Source: Capsicum annuum
Lineage: Eukaryota > Streptophyta > Magnoliopsida > Solanales > Solanaceae
NCBI RefSeq assembly: GCF_002878395.1
Contig: NC_061115.1
Location: 52,853,013-52,917,012 of the forward strand
Length of the DNA stretch: 64,000 nt
Direction: 5' to 3'
How positions within the stretch are numbered: position 1 is the stretch's first letter; the number at the start of each line of letters is the position of its first letter. The translations under genes were made by a program, and so were the position numbers. Under the pieces are notes generated by a model. It saw only the letters and a list, made by a program, of their open reading frames with translations, was not told where the DNA came from and did no database searches. Shown here piece by piece: positions 12,216 through 23,040 of this stretch.

Positions 12216-12720
12216 AAATCCTATGAGATGTTAGGCATAGAGACTTAGAGTTTGAAGTTGGGGATAAGGTTTTCCTCAAGATATCTCCCATGAAGGGAGT
12301 ATTGTAATTTGGAAATAAGTGGAAGCTCAGTCCCTAATATGTTGGTCCTTATGCGATTTTATAGAGAATTGGTAATATTGATTATGAGCTGGAGTTGACT
12401 TCTAGCTTAAGTTTGGTTTATCCGGTCTTTCATGTTTCTAGGTTGTAGAAGTGCGTTAGTGATCCTTCTTCGGTTGTTTCTTTGTAGGGATTAGGTATTT
12501 CTGATTCATTATCTTATGAAGAAGTCCCAGTTGAGATCTTGAATACGTAGGTCCATCGGTTGTAGACCAAGGATGTTGTTTCAGTTAAGATTCTTTAGTG
12601 GAACCATAAGGTGGAAGAAGCTAGATAGGAAGCGGAAGAGGACATGAAGTCTAAATATCCGCATTTATTTTCTGCTCCTGGGATTCGTGCGGAAGGTATG
12701 TGTCTTCAACAAATCTTTAT
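12216..12720 (+). pseudogene. E1 integrase C-terminus and chromodomain-like tail
   Basis: Reads a basic beta-barrel-like segment (about 12240-12440) and then SLSYEEVPVEILN, VKIL and KVEEA with EEDMKSKYPHLF at about 12510-12672. This tail pattern is the divergent chromodomain found at the end of many plant gypsy polyproteins, thought to steer integration to heterochromatin. TAG stops replace what are normally Gln, Arg and Trp codons. Confidence 0.75.
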
Positions 12721-12866
12721 TTTTAGAATTTTTTTAAAGAAAAGATTGATATCTTTGCCTCTTTGTTTTTAAACGTTGTTAAAGATTGGAAATATGTTTG
12801 ATAATGTAAATAACTCTTGCGTGTGTTTACCCCTACCTTATCTGTTATTCAGGGATGAATGTTCCA

Positions 12867-12878
12867 AGTGAGGGAGAC
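12867..12878 (+). promoter_or_regulatory. E1 polypurine tract
   Basis: AGTGAGGGAGAC sits directly before the 3' LTR start TGAAACACCC and is the expected primer site for plus-strand synthesis. It fixes plus orientation and the LTR boundary. Confidence 0.8.
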
Positions 12879-15304
12879 TGAAACACCCTTATTTTTGGAC
12901 CTTAGAAAATTTAATGGAATTTTGGTCTCTGGATCTAATACGACTCAAGTGTACGAGCCATATGTTGGGGTACGGATAGTATGGTCCAGTTGTATGCTGA
13001 CCAGTGTTGGTTTGTGGGATAGATTTTGGTCAGTAGAATAGATATAACTTAGGGGTACGAGTCATATTGGTGGTTACAAATTATTTGGTTCCATAACTTA
13101 ATCTTAGACTTGGTTACTTAGGTTGGATCTGATTATGAGTAGCTCATTATAAGCTATAAGCCAGGGTATAAGTCATACCAAGGACTCGTACGATGGACAA
13201 TTTCTAAATTTTCTTTGGGTATAAATCTAATAGAGATATAGATGAAGGCTTCGAATTGTATGCTTTGGTTATGACTTGGTTGGATGAGTCATATGTCGGA
13301 CAGTGTTGGATCCAAATATTGAGGCTAGGGTACGAGTGAAAGGTACCAGTCGTATTGGAAAGGTATGACTCGTGAGGGTCGTCGTACCCTTGTGACAGGA
13401 TTTTGGTGCAACTTAAGTGGGGGTATTCTGGATATTTTGCCACTTATCCTAATAAGGTCCCATAACTTCTTACCTACTAAGAAGGTTATTTACCCTATTA
13501 TTCTATTCATTAATACTTAAAAACTCTTCTAAACACTATATAATTCTCCCAAAGGATTTTGGGCAAGGAAAGCTAGGGTTTCAACTAGAGGACTACTTTG
13601 GGGCTTGTCATGGTGATTTTGTTCTATCATCATCTTGGTTTAGGGAATGTTCTCTTCCATTATTGTTAATTTAATATAAAGGCATGGTTCTTACGAATGT
13701 TTTTGTGATTTCATAAATTGTATGATTTTGGTTTTCAAATATGATTTGGGGGTTTTGATATTAAATAGTTGGTTATGGTTTTTCATGGTTTTAATTTTGA
13801 TTTTATATGCATTAAATGTGATTTTGGATAATTGGATTGCATGGGAATGGTCAACGGTAATTGGAATTAGTTTTGGTTATATTATGCCTCCAATGTGTTT
13901 GACAAAATGCTTATAAAGATATGTTCATTGCATTGACCACTTTTAATGGAACTCTTGCTAGTTTTAAAACTTGGTAAATGAATTATGCATGACTTAAATG
14001 TCTTGGAATGGTAAATGGATAATGTTTATTCTTGTGGGGCACATGAAATCCCTCAAGTGGTTTAATATGGTAGATGCAAGGGCACTTGAAAGTCCTCTCA
14101 CACGTATATATGATTGGATATGGATAATACTTGCAAGTTAGGATTGGTATGGCGATACTAATATTAATGGCCTTGGTTAATAATTGTATAATGGTTTAAT
14201 TATTTGGAAGATGGTTTTAATTAGGCAATAATGGCAGTATGTGTAGCAAAGCCGTAGAAGGTAGAGGTCACAGGGGGACCAAAACTGGAAATCATATTTG
14301 CCGATGGAAGTTGGTCTTGGTGACCATGTGCATGATGTCACACTATATTTTAGGGGATGTACTAATCATGCCAAGGTTTTATTCTCTAGTCGTGTGGCTA
14401 CACGCAATGGGCCCTTTCAGCAGGGAGAGCTGATCCCATATAGCCCATGGGTGATTTAGGACGGCAAAGCTACACAGCCCAGGTAAAGGTTTTAAAGGGG
14501 TGCTAAACCCGATCCCCATTCCCTGCATGGTTATATATATACATATATATATATATATATGTTTATATGTATGCTTGTGTGAATATGGATGGTTTTTCTT
14601 AGTTTTATAAATGACATTATTTTATCCTTACCTTGAGATCATGCTAGCATTCACTCGCTAACCTGTCTAGTGGCAGCTGTATACCTACGCTATGAAGGAA
14701 CCGACCGTTGTTCTCTTCCTACATAGTGATTGACTCGATGATAACACTTGGATTGAAGTGGTGAGCTTCCATCCTTTCGGAAGGCTCCATATTATGTTAT
14801 GGACACTTTTAGACATTTTGATTTTATTCTGGATATTGGTTTTGGCTATGGTTGGGGCATGTCCCAATTGGATTTTATTACTCTCTTGGTTAGGATTTGT
14901 GGTACTTCTATGGGTTGGAATAGGCAAGATCAGTATTGGTGTTGGCCTTTGTATTAGAATAAGCCGGTGGTCTAACATTATTGGACAATGTTGTTGTTGT
15001 CCCATCCTATTTCATTTTGGGATTAATTCTATAATGTTTTGGAACTTATTTGGTTATGGCCTGGTTTATGGCCTTTGGTATGGTTGGGTTGTTGGTATGG
15101 GATGGTTGGACTTGATTGGGTTGGTCACGATTGTAATCTTATCTTAGAGTCTTCATGTGAGCTATTGCACAATCTTGCTACATGCTCAAAATTCAGCCAA
15201 CTCAGGGTAGGCGGTTGGAGGTTGGGTTGGGTAACGGGGGTGGTCTCCAGTCCCAGTCAAACTTGGGACACCCATTATGACAAGACCCCCGTCGGGTCGC
15301 GTCA
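12879..15304 (+). repeat. E1 3' LTR
   Basis: About 2.4 kb, starting TGAAACACCC after the PPT and ending GTCGGGTCGCGTCA, which matches the GGGTCATGACA-type terminus of the other gypsy LTRs here. Its first 600 bp carry many copies of GACTCGTA / TACGAGTC-like words. A TA-rich tract at 14531-14560 lies in the expected promoter area. The 129-codon hydrophobic frame at 14758-15147 is inside the LTR and is not supported as a gene. Confidence 0.8.
14531..14560 (+). promoter_or_regulatory. TA-rich tract, probable TATA region of E1 LTR
   Basis: About 30 bp of alternating T and A following CATGG. A TA-rich stretch occurs at the matching place in the E6, E7 and E8 LTRs, roughly 0.5-0.8 kb before the LTR end, consistent with the core promoter that starts genomic RNA at the U3/R border. 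No experimental evidence. Confidence 0.45.
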
Positions 15305-15312
15305 TCAAGTTT

Positions 15313-17976
15313 TGTCATGACCCGAGGCTCCCCCCTTGTCGAGACAATGGTGCATACAGCCATAAGTGACCACAAGCTAACCTATGAGCCAGCACCTACT
15401 GTGAGTACTGAGCAAAATAGTAATACAACACATGTGTGGAAGATAAACTGATAAGATACTGTAAATCTGAATTCTGAAATACATAGCAATGACATATCTA
15501 AAATATCTGATAATAATATAGGAAATTAAATTGTATGACTAAAATAACTGATAATACTGAAAATTGAATGAATGTCTAACTGTCTGACTGACTATATATC
15601 TGAAAGCCTCTAAACATCACGAGGAGTTAATTCGACAAACTTCCAACTAACTCTGACTAACTGAACATAAGGAAATAATGAAATAACTGAGAAAACATAT
15701 CATGTCCTCGATGGATGAAGACTCACCACTACTGCTGCTGGGTAAAGCTGAGCTGTCTAAGAACGGTCGGAGAAACTTAGAGTCCGAACCTATGTTATAA
15801 GAAAACATAGCACAAAGAAAAGTGTGCGATCAGTACTTTGAATGTATTGGTACATGAGATAAGGACTGACTGAAATGCATGAGATAATTGAGCATGAATT
15901 CATGAACATGTAATATCTTAGAATGCAAGACCAAGCATAAATAAGTTTCTAAGATAATTTGTAATCTAAAAGACTGAATCCTGTATAACTGAATAACTAA
16001 AAATCTGTCTGCTTTGGTCAGGTAAACCAGAGCTGCGACATACTTAATACCAACTAAGACTATGAGAGCTATCATTAACCAACATGCCCAATCTGATCTA
16101 ATAGAGGTCTAACCTATAACCCCAGTTGGAACGGTATCAGTACCGTGCCATGGGTACTGACACATGACTATGTGGATCCACTAAACTATTGTCCCGAAGG
16201 ACTAGGGAGTCACCCTCTACTGGCAACTTCTGTTATGAGATATATGTCAACCCTCAACTGGAAGGAAGACTTCTCAAACCTATACTAGTGACGTAGTTCT
16301 GGAACTCGGGGATTGCTACTAAGGATCATACCCTCTACCAGTAGGTGAGTCCCTATCCCTAGGTTCACTCGGTGTTAAAATCCTACCCCTAAATGAACTG
16401 ACACTGGTACGGACTTAAGTTCGACTGAACATAACAACTGATATTGCTCAACATGGTTATAACGAATGAATAATAATAAGATTCATGGTTTAACTGAATT
16501 AATACTTGGAAAATAGAAGCATAAGTAAACACATAGGTATCGGGTGTTCATAACCCACTAGTGCTGAATGATCATAAAATACGATAACCAAGCTTTAAAC
16601 TATAGTATGGAATTATGGTTCAAAGACTAAAAATATAGGTCCTTTCAACAAATGAGTAAGAAGTATAAACTTGACTATGGGCATGTGATAAACATGAGAA
16701 AAACAACATCTTTACATGATTTAATTCATAACTTGAGGATTTAACATGAAATCAATTGAACATGTCATGGGAATTAAAATTTCAAAACATGAAGTAGCTT
16801 AATTCACAAGGAAACAAATGTTGACATGGTTTGTATTTGAGTTAATAGGAATTTTAGGGATTAAATTAATAAGTTTCATGGTAGATTTCATAAAATATGA
16901 TAAGATTCATCCTTGTAAATAAAAAAATAGGGTTTTTGGGATCAATGGGTCAAAGGGACCCATTGATGAATATCCCATATAACTTAAAGTTCTTGGCTTG
17001 GTGAAGTAAACTTGACCTTTGAGCCTTTGGAGATGATCTTGAGAAGAAACCCTAATCTTGTTCTTGAGAATGTAACTAGGGATTTTGTGTTGTTTATTTG
17101 ATAGAAAAGAGAGGAAAAGTAATGCCCCTTAGAGTTAAATGTCATGGGTCGGGGGTTATAAGGTGAGAAAAGACCAAAAGGTCCCTTTGAAACCTTCTGG
17201 AAATCGTTTGAAAGCCATCCCAACGTGTTTGGGTTTGACTCATATGTTATGGGTACGGGTCATACCTTGAGTCATTCCTAGGAACCTAAATTTAGACTCC
17301 TACTATTTTGGGTACGACTTCTCCTAATGACTCTTATGTTCGAGGTACGAGTCGTACCTTGAGTCGTACCCTACTGGAAGCTTTCATTGTGCTTCAGTAA
17401 TTTTGCCATAACTTTTCACCCCGACATTGTATTAAGGAAAAATTTGTATCTTTAGAAATATAATTCAATTATCTATCTATTGGTGGGTCGTGAGATCAGA
17501 ACTTCTTAGTTGAATAGAAGTCATGCCTGGTTAAGTATGACTATAGTTATATTCTTCATAAGAACTTAATTGCTAAGGAATGTTTCGACTTGTTCATGAG
17601 GTAGGAGCTATTTGAGGAGTTAATATATGTCTAAATAGCGTATAAAGCTATAAAAATATGAGGTTTTATTCTTGGATCCTTCACTGATCAGGATACGAGT
17701 CATATTTATGAGTCATAACAAGTCATATGACAGCACTCATTCTCTCGTAAGCTGAACAAAAGTCATCTCACCTCCCACTAAATTGGTTATGACTTACCAT
17801 GTATGACTCGTATGATCACCTTACGACTTCCAAGGTTTAAGTCATACCTTAAATAGAATATCACCCATCACACACTGTTATGGGTATGAGTTGAACATAT
17901 GACTTGTATGATGTCCATACAACTCAAAGGCATGAGTTGTATGTTGTAGAGTGACTTCAAAACATGGGGTATTACA
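15313..17976 (-). repeat. E3: lone gypsy-type LTR
   Basis: Plus strand starts TGTCATGACCCGAGG and ends GGGGTATTACA, so on the minus strand it runs TGTAATACCCC to CGGGTCATGACA, a full LTR of about 2.66 kb. The U3 end (17220-17960) is rich in TACGAGTC/GACTCGTA words. No internal region adjoins either side, and the flanks AGTTT and GTCAT do not form a target duplication, so it is a solo LTR with lost TSD or a truncation product. Its R/U5 end faces the E1 LTR end across 8 bp. Confidence 0.75.
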
Positions 17977-18477
17977 GTCATCATCCAACCTAGTAGGAAT
18001 ATATTAACTCATAAAAGAGTCTCACCTTTTAATATATTAGAACAATAAACCAAACCACATAGATCATAATAATTATATCAAGATTAAGAGTATAAGTACT
18101 TGTAATGGTCTAGAGATGTTGTTTATTAATATTCAGAACGTAAACAAATATGTCTAATTGGTCCATTAAATACATACAAAATGTAAGAAGTTGGAAATTA
18201 TATTTAATCTTGTGCTACAATTATTAAGATGTTTGTCCTACCTTATATTTTATTGTGAACATTAATTTATTACTTATAAGAACTGATAATTTTAATCTTC
18301 CGCGCATGAGTTAAAATACTCCATACATAAAATTTTCAACTATATGAGTAAAGGAAATACATGTTAATACAATGATCTATTCAAATAAAGATTTTGTTAA
18401 TATAATAAATTATCTTTACATGGAATGAAAATATAATACTATAACACAAACTACATGGTTAATAGTATATCCTAACA
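17977..18477 (-). repeat. E4: truncated Ty1/copia LTR
   Basis: Minus strand starts TGTTAGGATATACT directly after a purine-rich tract, the usual start of a copia 3' LTR. About 500 very AT-rich bases follow and then abut E3 at 17976/17977. No CA terminus with a target duplication is visible, so the distal end is probably cut off. Confidence 0.65.
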
Positions 18478-18491
18478 ATCTCCCACTTAGA
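18478..18491 (-). promoter_or_regulatory. E4 copia polypurine tract
   Basis: Minus-strand TCTAAGTGGGAGAT ends exactly at the TGTTAGG LTR start, as in Ty1/copia elements, and lies just after the RNase H frame. Confidence 0.7.
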
Positions 18492-19030
18492 CTCATAACC
18501 ATGAATGCATAATTTAGCACTCACTTCTTCCACATGCTTATCAAAAACCTTCTGGGTTAATCCTATTTTAAATGGGTCCGCCAAATTGTTCTTTGACTTA
18601 ATCTTCAAAACTCTCACATCACCCCTTTGAGTTATATCCTGAATCAAGTGATATTTATTTTTATATTCTTACTTCTTTTATGGTTTCCTGGTTCTTTCAA
18701 GTTTAAAACTGCACTACTATTGCCATAATAAAGTGGTAGTGGTGTTTGAACTGAATGAACCACTCTAAGATCTTTTAGAAAGATACCAAGCCAAACAACC
18801 TTTTTAGTCGCCTCAAAGGCATCTACATATTCATCTTTCATGGTGGAATCAACAAAACATTATTGCTTTACACCCCTTCAAATAATGGCTCCACCTCCTA
18901 AAGTAAACACATATCCTGAAGTAGATTTTCTAGAATCTTTATCCGACTAAAAATCTGAATTAATATACCCAATAGGTACAAGATCCCTAGAGTGAAAAAT
19001 AGAAATGTAATACCAAGTCCTTTTTAGGGA
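18480..19030 (-). pseudogene. E4: Ty1/copia RNase H C-terminal fragment
   Basis: Minus strand reads, with frame breaks, SDKDSRKSTSGYVFTLGGG (about 18885-18945), then MKDEYVDAFEATKKVVWL (18788-18841), PLPLYYGNSSAVLN, KEPGNHKRSKNI, then ITQRGDVRVLKI and NNLADPF (18560-18640). This is the classic C-terminal RNase H of Ty1/copia pol (YCDN-type site here YYGN; ADPLTK-type site here ADPF). It is the only copia sequence I see in the window. The upstream edge, near 19030, passes abruptly into gypsy protease sequence. Confidence 0.88.
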
Positions 19031-19079
19031 AATCAACTTCTCTTCTATAAGAAAAGAAATGTAGCTTTTCTTAGGCATT

Positions 19080-19450
19080 AAAAAACTTCCCTCCTATTCT
19101 ATTACCGATTCATTAGGGAATTAGAAACTGACCTTGAGGGTCTGATAATCTAGAGAAATGTAGCACTAATTTAAGTAACCCATCCCTAAGCTCACATCAA
19201 AATCCACCATATCTAACTCTATCAATTCCACTAATGTTTCCCTACCATAAATGATCACCACATGACCTCTACAAACCTTTATAACTACAATGAAATCACC
19301 TACTGAGGTTGACACAAAAAAGCAATCAAAAATTCTCTTAGGACCAAAACTAAAATGCACAACTACATAAGGGCTCACATAAAAAAAGGTAGACACTGAA
19401 TCAAGTAAACAATACATATTATGATAGAAAAGTTTTTACATACCAGTGAT
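19080..19450 (-). pseudogene. E5 protease remnant
   Basis: Minus strand: DVITGM and a MYCLLDSVSTFFYVSPYVVV segment (from 19417) holding the catalytic Asp at 19400-19402; the usual D-P-G-S loop reads D-S-V-S. Then STSVGDFIVVIKVCRGHVV, ETLVELIELDMVDFDVSLGM near 19180-19240. A gypsy aspartic protease of normal length, but the active-site Gly is lost. Confidence 0.82.
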
Positions 19451-19454
19451 AACA

Positions 19455-20794
19455 TCAGGAGATACCTAAGATTCCTGATGGGTGGTAAGAGCATAAAGAT
19501 AATTCTAGCCGGTGTTGGTACCAAAAGTAGCACCCTTTAGTACAGGAACTTAAGAAGTGGATCCAAAACTTGATTAGCTCCAAAAAAAACCTTAGTTGGA
19601 TAGTGTCACTACAAATACCCTGACTAACCACAATTATAACACCTATTCCTACCCTCATAACACTAACCATGGTGCATTTGCTTATAAAATCTGCAAGGAG
19701 GATAAAGTGAGGCTGACTGGGCACCACTAGCCTGAGACTGGGCACCTTGTGCCTTAAACCCAAATTAGTTTGAATATGACGATCACCAGATGGCTTAGGA
19801 TATGGGGCACTAGCTGTAGAATATGAAATAGAGCTTCCCCGTTTCTTTTTCTTGCATGATTTTCTACCATCTCTACCATTATTTTGTGGACCTCCACCCT
19901 GCTTTGAATACCTGAACTTCTTATTCTGCCTTTCTACCATTTTTACCTACCTTTTGTTTTTATGTTCAACCTGTTGCATATACACCACAAGTCTATAGAT
20001 ATCCATGTATTTATTCAATATTGTCGACTTACACCTAGTACTAAGTCTCGAGTGAAAACTGAAGCAAACTTACTCATTCTTGCCCTTATACTAGACAAAA
20101 TCTCCCCATAATGAGATAACTAGTGGAATTTTAAAGCATACTCCTTCACAGTTATCCTTCCCTGCTACAAGTTCACAAAATTCTCAACATCAGCCCCACT
20201 CAAAACTCGAGAAAGGAAATGATCAGGAAAGGCACTCAAAAATTCATCCCATAAAACAAGTTTAGCATCATCACCCCTCAACTGCTCCCACTCCTCTTAC
20301 AACTGATAAGGTACATCTTTCAGCTTGTATAGGGAAAAATCTACACCCTCATAATCAGTAGTATGTATCACCCTAAATATCTTCTCCATTTCATCCACAA
20401 ACCCTTAAAGATCCTCCTAAGACTTAGAGCTTGTAAAGGTAAGTAGATTTAACCTTATGAATCGGTCAATTCTAGTGGCCTTAGAAGATGGAGCAACAAA
20501 ACTAGCACGGTCATACTAAGGAGATTGAGAAGTAAACAAATGAGTTACTAGATGAATAGATCAATGAAACTTGACATTAAAAATATTTCCTTGGGGCCGT
20601 AGGGCATGAACATCATCTATCCAAGAAGCCCGAGGAGGACTTGTAGGGACTGTTGAAACTCCAAGAGGGGCAGTATTATCAGGAGTAAAGACCCTAGACC
20701 CGGTCTAAACTCCATAAACAAGGTGAGTTCCATCAACATTGTCCTCAAGTGGAATAGAGGAGTTTCCTTAAGGATCCAATATTTTAGGAGGCAT
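19455..20794 (-). pseudogene. E5 gag remnant
   Basis: Starts at an ATG (20792-20794) in the context GATCATGCCTCC, conserved with E7. Degenerate gag core lies at 20000-20500, then KKFRYSKQGGGPQNNGRDG and a basic SCKKKKRGSS stretch (19780-19940), then a knuckle at 19597-19641 reading CYNCG*SGYL**HY: first two Cys kept, His and last Cys both Tyr. A frameshift near 19780 moves the C-terminal half to another frame. Confidence 0.8.
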
Positions 20795-20990
20795 GATCTG
20801 AAATGTGCGAAAACATATATTAGAGGAGTTTTCAAGACATAAGACTCTATAGCCCCAAAAATAGATCACAAGAAAATGAAATATTCTTAAATTCCTTGTA
20901 GCCTCTCCCTTATAAGTGTGGCATGATATACACCTATAAAAGAGACTTTACTTGTCACGACTTTATGAATAACCAATAATCATGAATCTA

Positions 20991-21003
20991 GGGTCTGATA
21001 CAA
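20991..21003 (-). promoter_or_regulatory. E5 primer-binding site
   Basis: Minus-strand TTGTATCAGACCC, 4 bp inside the LTR, resembles the initiator-Met tRNA primer site TGGTATCAGAGCC with 11 of 13 matches. Confidence 0.75.
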
Positions 21004-21007
21004 AGCC

Positions 21008-22258
21008 TGTCACAACCCAAACCAGGGCCTAGTAATGATAATTATCTAACGGCCAGCTACACAACCCCTTTAAAGCCATATTAAAACATTTACACATTCT
21101 TAATCATAAAACAAAGGACTATAAATTAGGAACATACCATTGGTATAGTCATACCAATTATGCTTGCTATCTAATATCATTATGCCATTTCTATTGACCA
21201 TCAAGTTGGGGGATCAATGACCCCCATGGTCCAATTATCATTATCTTGGGGGGATCAATGACCCCAATGGTATAATTATCCATTAACTTGGGTCAATCAA
21301 CGACCCCTAAGGTTCAATTTAAAATCAATTAATAGCCATAAAGGCCTTTCATAGCCATTTTATGCTGTTTTTCTTTTATCCAATGCAATAATTCAAATTT
21401 AGTTTCAATATGCAATTATCCTTGTTTTAAAGCCAATTTCATAAGGTGGCTTGAGGTTATTACCAATTCCAATATAAAAATCCCTTTATTTGGGGGAATC
21501 CATGGCCCTCTATTCCTATTTACTATACCCATGCATTAATTAGTTCAAAATCCATCAATTTAAAACATAAATGATTCACAAAAACCATAAAAAAAGCAAT
21601 TTATTCAATAGTATCCAAAAACCCTCAAACCAATTTCTTAATGAACATTTAAATCACATCGTAAATAATCTTAAGCATATGTTTATAACAAAACAAGATT
21701 TTGGGAAGATTTAAATGCCTGACACACCAAGAATTTGAAGAATAAATCACCCTTTGAGCCCTAAATGACCAATCCCTTGGAAAACCCTAATTGTTCATAC
21801 TTAGAGATTGAGAGAGGTGAGAGGTGTATTTGATGTGTGTTGGGATAGTAATGGGGGTCCCAATGGGGTTTAATAGACATGTGTTTTAATTGGGAAAAAA
21901 GGGAAATAACTGAAGTGCCCTTACTTAAAAGTACGAAAAGATGCCACCCAGTCGTTATGGGCCACATCATGGCTCATGATGATTGGCTATGAGTATTAGA
22001 ATAGACTCGTAGTATGGGCTAACTCTTAGAATCCCTTCACTAGTTTGGTCATAAATGGCACCCTACAACTCGTGACCTTACCTTATGACTCATAAGGGTT
22101 TAATCGTGACATCAATAGAACTTGGGCATTCCTCCCTGGTTTGCCTGGGACTTGAGCCCTACAACTAATGAGTCTTCACAAATCATTTGATGAGTTATTA
22201 CCTAGACAATAAGCACGGAAGCCAAGAAATTTTTAGAGGCAAAAATTAGGATCTTACA
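21008..22258 (-). repeat. E5 5' LTR
   Basis: Plus-strand TGTCACAACCC to ATCTTACA, i.e. TGTAAGAT...GGGTTGTGACA on the minus strand, 1.25 kb, shorter than the 2.1-2.7 kb of the relatives. At 21208-21310 it has three imperfect copies of a GGGG-ATCAATGACCCC inverted repeat; near its U3 start (21930-22200) are several GACTCGT/ATGACTC words. Confidence 0.78.
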
Positions 22259-22624
22259 GTTACTTGATTCGGCACTCCTGTGAATTTGCTGTGAAGTGGT
22301 GAGCCTCCATCCTTTAGATGACCCTGTTATTTCACTGGTTTCTTTATTATCCTAGTACTTTGGATTTATTTTTATCATAGTTAGGTGTGTGTCCTAACAT
22401 AGTTTATATTCTGGGTTTAGAGGCTTTTGAGGATAAGTGTGGGTTGGATTATTAGTTTTGGCTCATAGAACTTTCATTTGACTTAATTTTTTTATCACTA
22501 TCTTAATTGGCTTCCACTTTATTATTATTATTGTTCTCAAGAGGTAAGTCTAATAGGGTTTTACTCAGCTCATGGTGGACTTGAGATTAATAATTATGGC
22601 CAGGATCAAATTAGAGTCATGACA
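22259..22624 (+). repeat. E6 5' LTR, 3'-terminal fragment
   Basis: 366 bp starting in GATTCGGCACTCCTGT and ending GAGTCATGACA; aligns with the last part of the 3' LTR (about 46140-46495), including AAGTGGTGAGCCTCCAT and GGTTTAGAGGCTTTTG-like phrases. The remaining 1.2 kb is missing at the E5 junction. Confidence 0.85.
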
Positions 22625-22628
22625 AGCT

Positions 22629-22640
22629 TTGTATCAGAGC
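22629..22640 (+). promoter_or_regulatory. E6 primer-binding site
   Basis: TTGTATCAGAGC matches 11 of 12 bases of the initiator-Met tRNA site TGGTATCAGAGC and lies 4 bp past the LTR end. Confidence 0.85.
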
Positions 22641-22833
22641 ACAATTTATGGTCATTAGGTATCCACAAAGTCGTATTGAGTAGAGTGCCTTTATGGGTGT
22701 GTAGAGTGCCACACTTTTAAGGGAGATACTTCAAGGCATTTAGGAATGCTTCCTGTTGTTGTGTTCTATTTTCAGGCTATAGAGTCTACTGCTATGAAAC
22801 TTCTTTAACTCCTGGTTTCTCATTTTTCAGATC

Positions 22834-23040
22834 ACGCCTCCTCGAAGATCGGATAGTCATAGAAAATTTAATGGAAACTCTATCCCACCAGAGGAGATTA
22901 TGGAGGGGATTCGCCCTGTTTATGGAGTGCAGAACTGGTTTAGGGTCCTTGCTCCTAATCATACTCCTCCACGTAGGGTTCCCCTAGTCCCTACAAGTCC
23001 TTCTTAATATTTTTGGGATGGTGATACTTATGCTCAGTCA
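22834..23040 (+). pseudogene. E6 gag N-terminus with lost start codon
   Basis: Frame reads (ACG)PPRRSDSHRKFNGN and on to WDGDTYAQS. In E5 and E7 the same context is GATC-ATG-CCTC; here it is GATC-ACG-CCTC (22834-22836), so the start Met is mutated to Thr. One stop (TAA) occurs near 23006. The segment ends at the E7 insertion and continues at 31958. Confidence 0.8.
23036..23040 (+). repeat. target site duplication of E7, left copy
   Basis: AGTCA immediately before the E7 LTR; the same five bases follow its right LTR at 31958-31962. Confidence 0.92.

Larger units (their letters stand above)
1..15304 (+). mobile_element. E1: Ty3/gypsy chromovirus-like LTR retrotransposon, 5' truncated by window edge, split by E2
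   Basis: Plus-strand gypsy element whose 5' LTR lies outside the window. In order: gag core (1-366), interruption by E2 (367-8839), gag tail with zinc knuckle, protease, reverse transcriptase, RNase H, integrase, chromodomain-like tail, polypurine tract and 3' LTR (12879-15304). This domain order (integrase after RNase H) defines Ty3/gypsy; the chromodomain-like tail suggests the chromovirus branch (Tekay/Del-like, inferred). Many in-frame stops, mostly TAG, and several frameshifts make it a dead copy. Confidence 0.9.
19031..22258 (-). mobile_element. E5: 5' part of a minus-strand Ty3/gypsy element
   Basis: Reads leftward: 5' LTR (21008-22258), PBS (20991-21003), leader, gag (20794-19455), protease (to about 19090). 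RT, RNase H, integrase and 3' LTR are absent; the internal region ends at a junction with copia E4. Its right LTR end abuts a truncated 5' LTR of E6, so E5 probably inserted into that LTR before the left side was lost. Confidence 0.8.

Noticed and set aside
14758..15147. 129-codon hydrophobic plus-strand frame with several membrane-like helices
   Set aside because: It lies wholly in the E1 3' LTR, in T/G-rich sequence that gives hydrophobic codons by chance; no start context, motif or homologue is visible.
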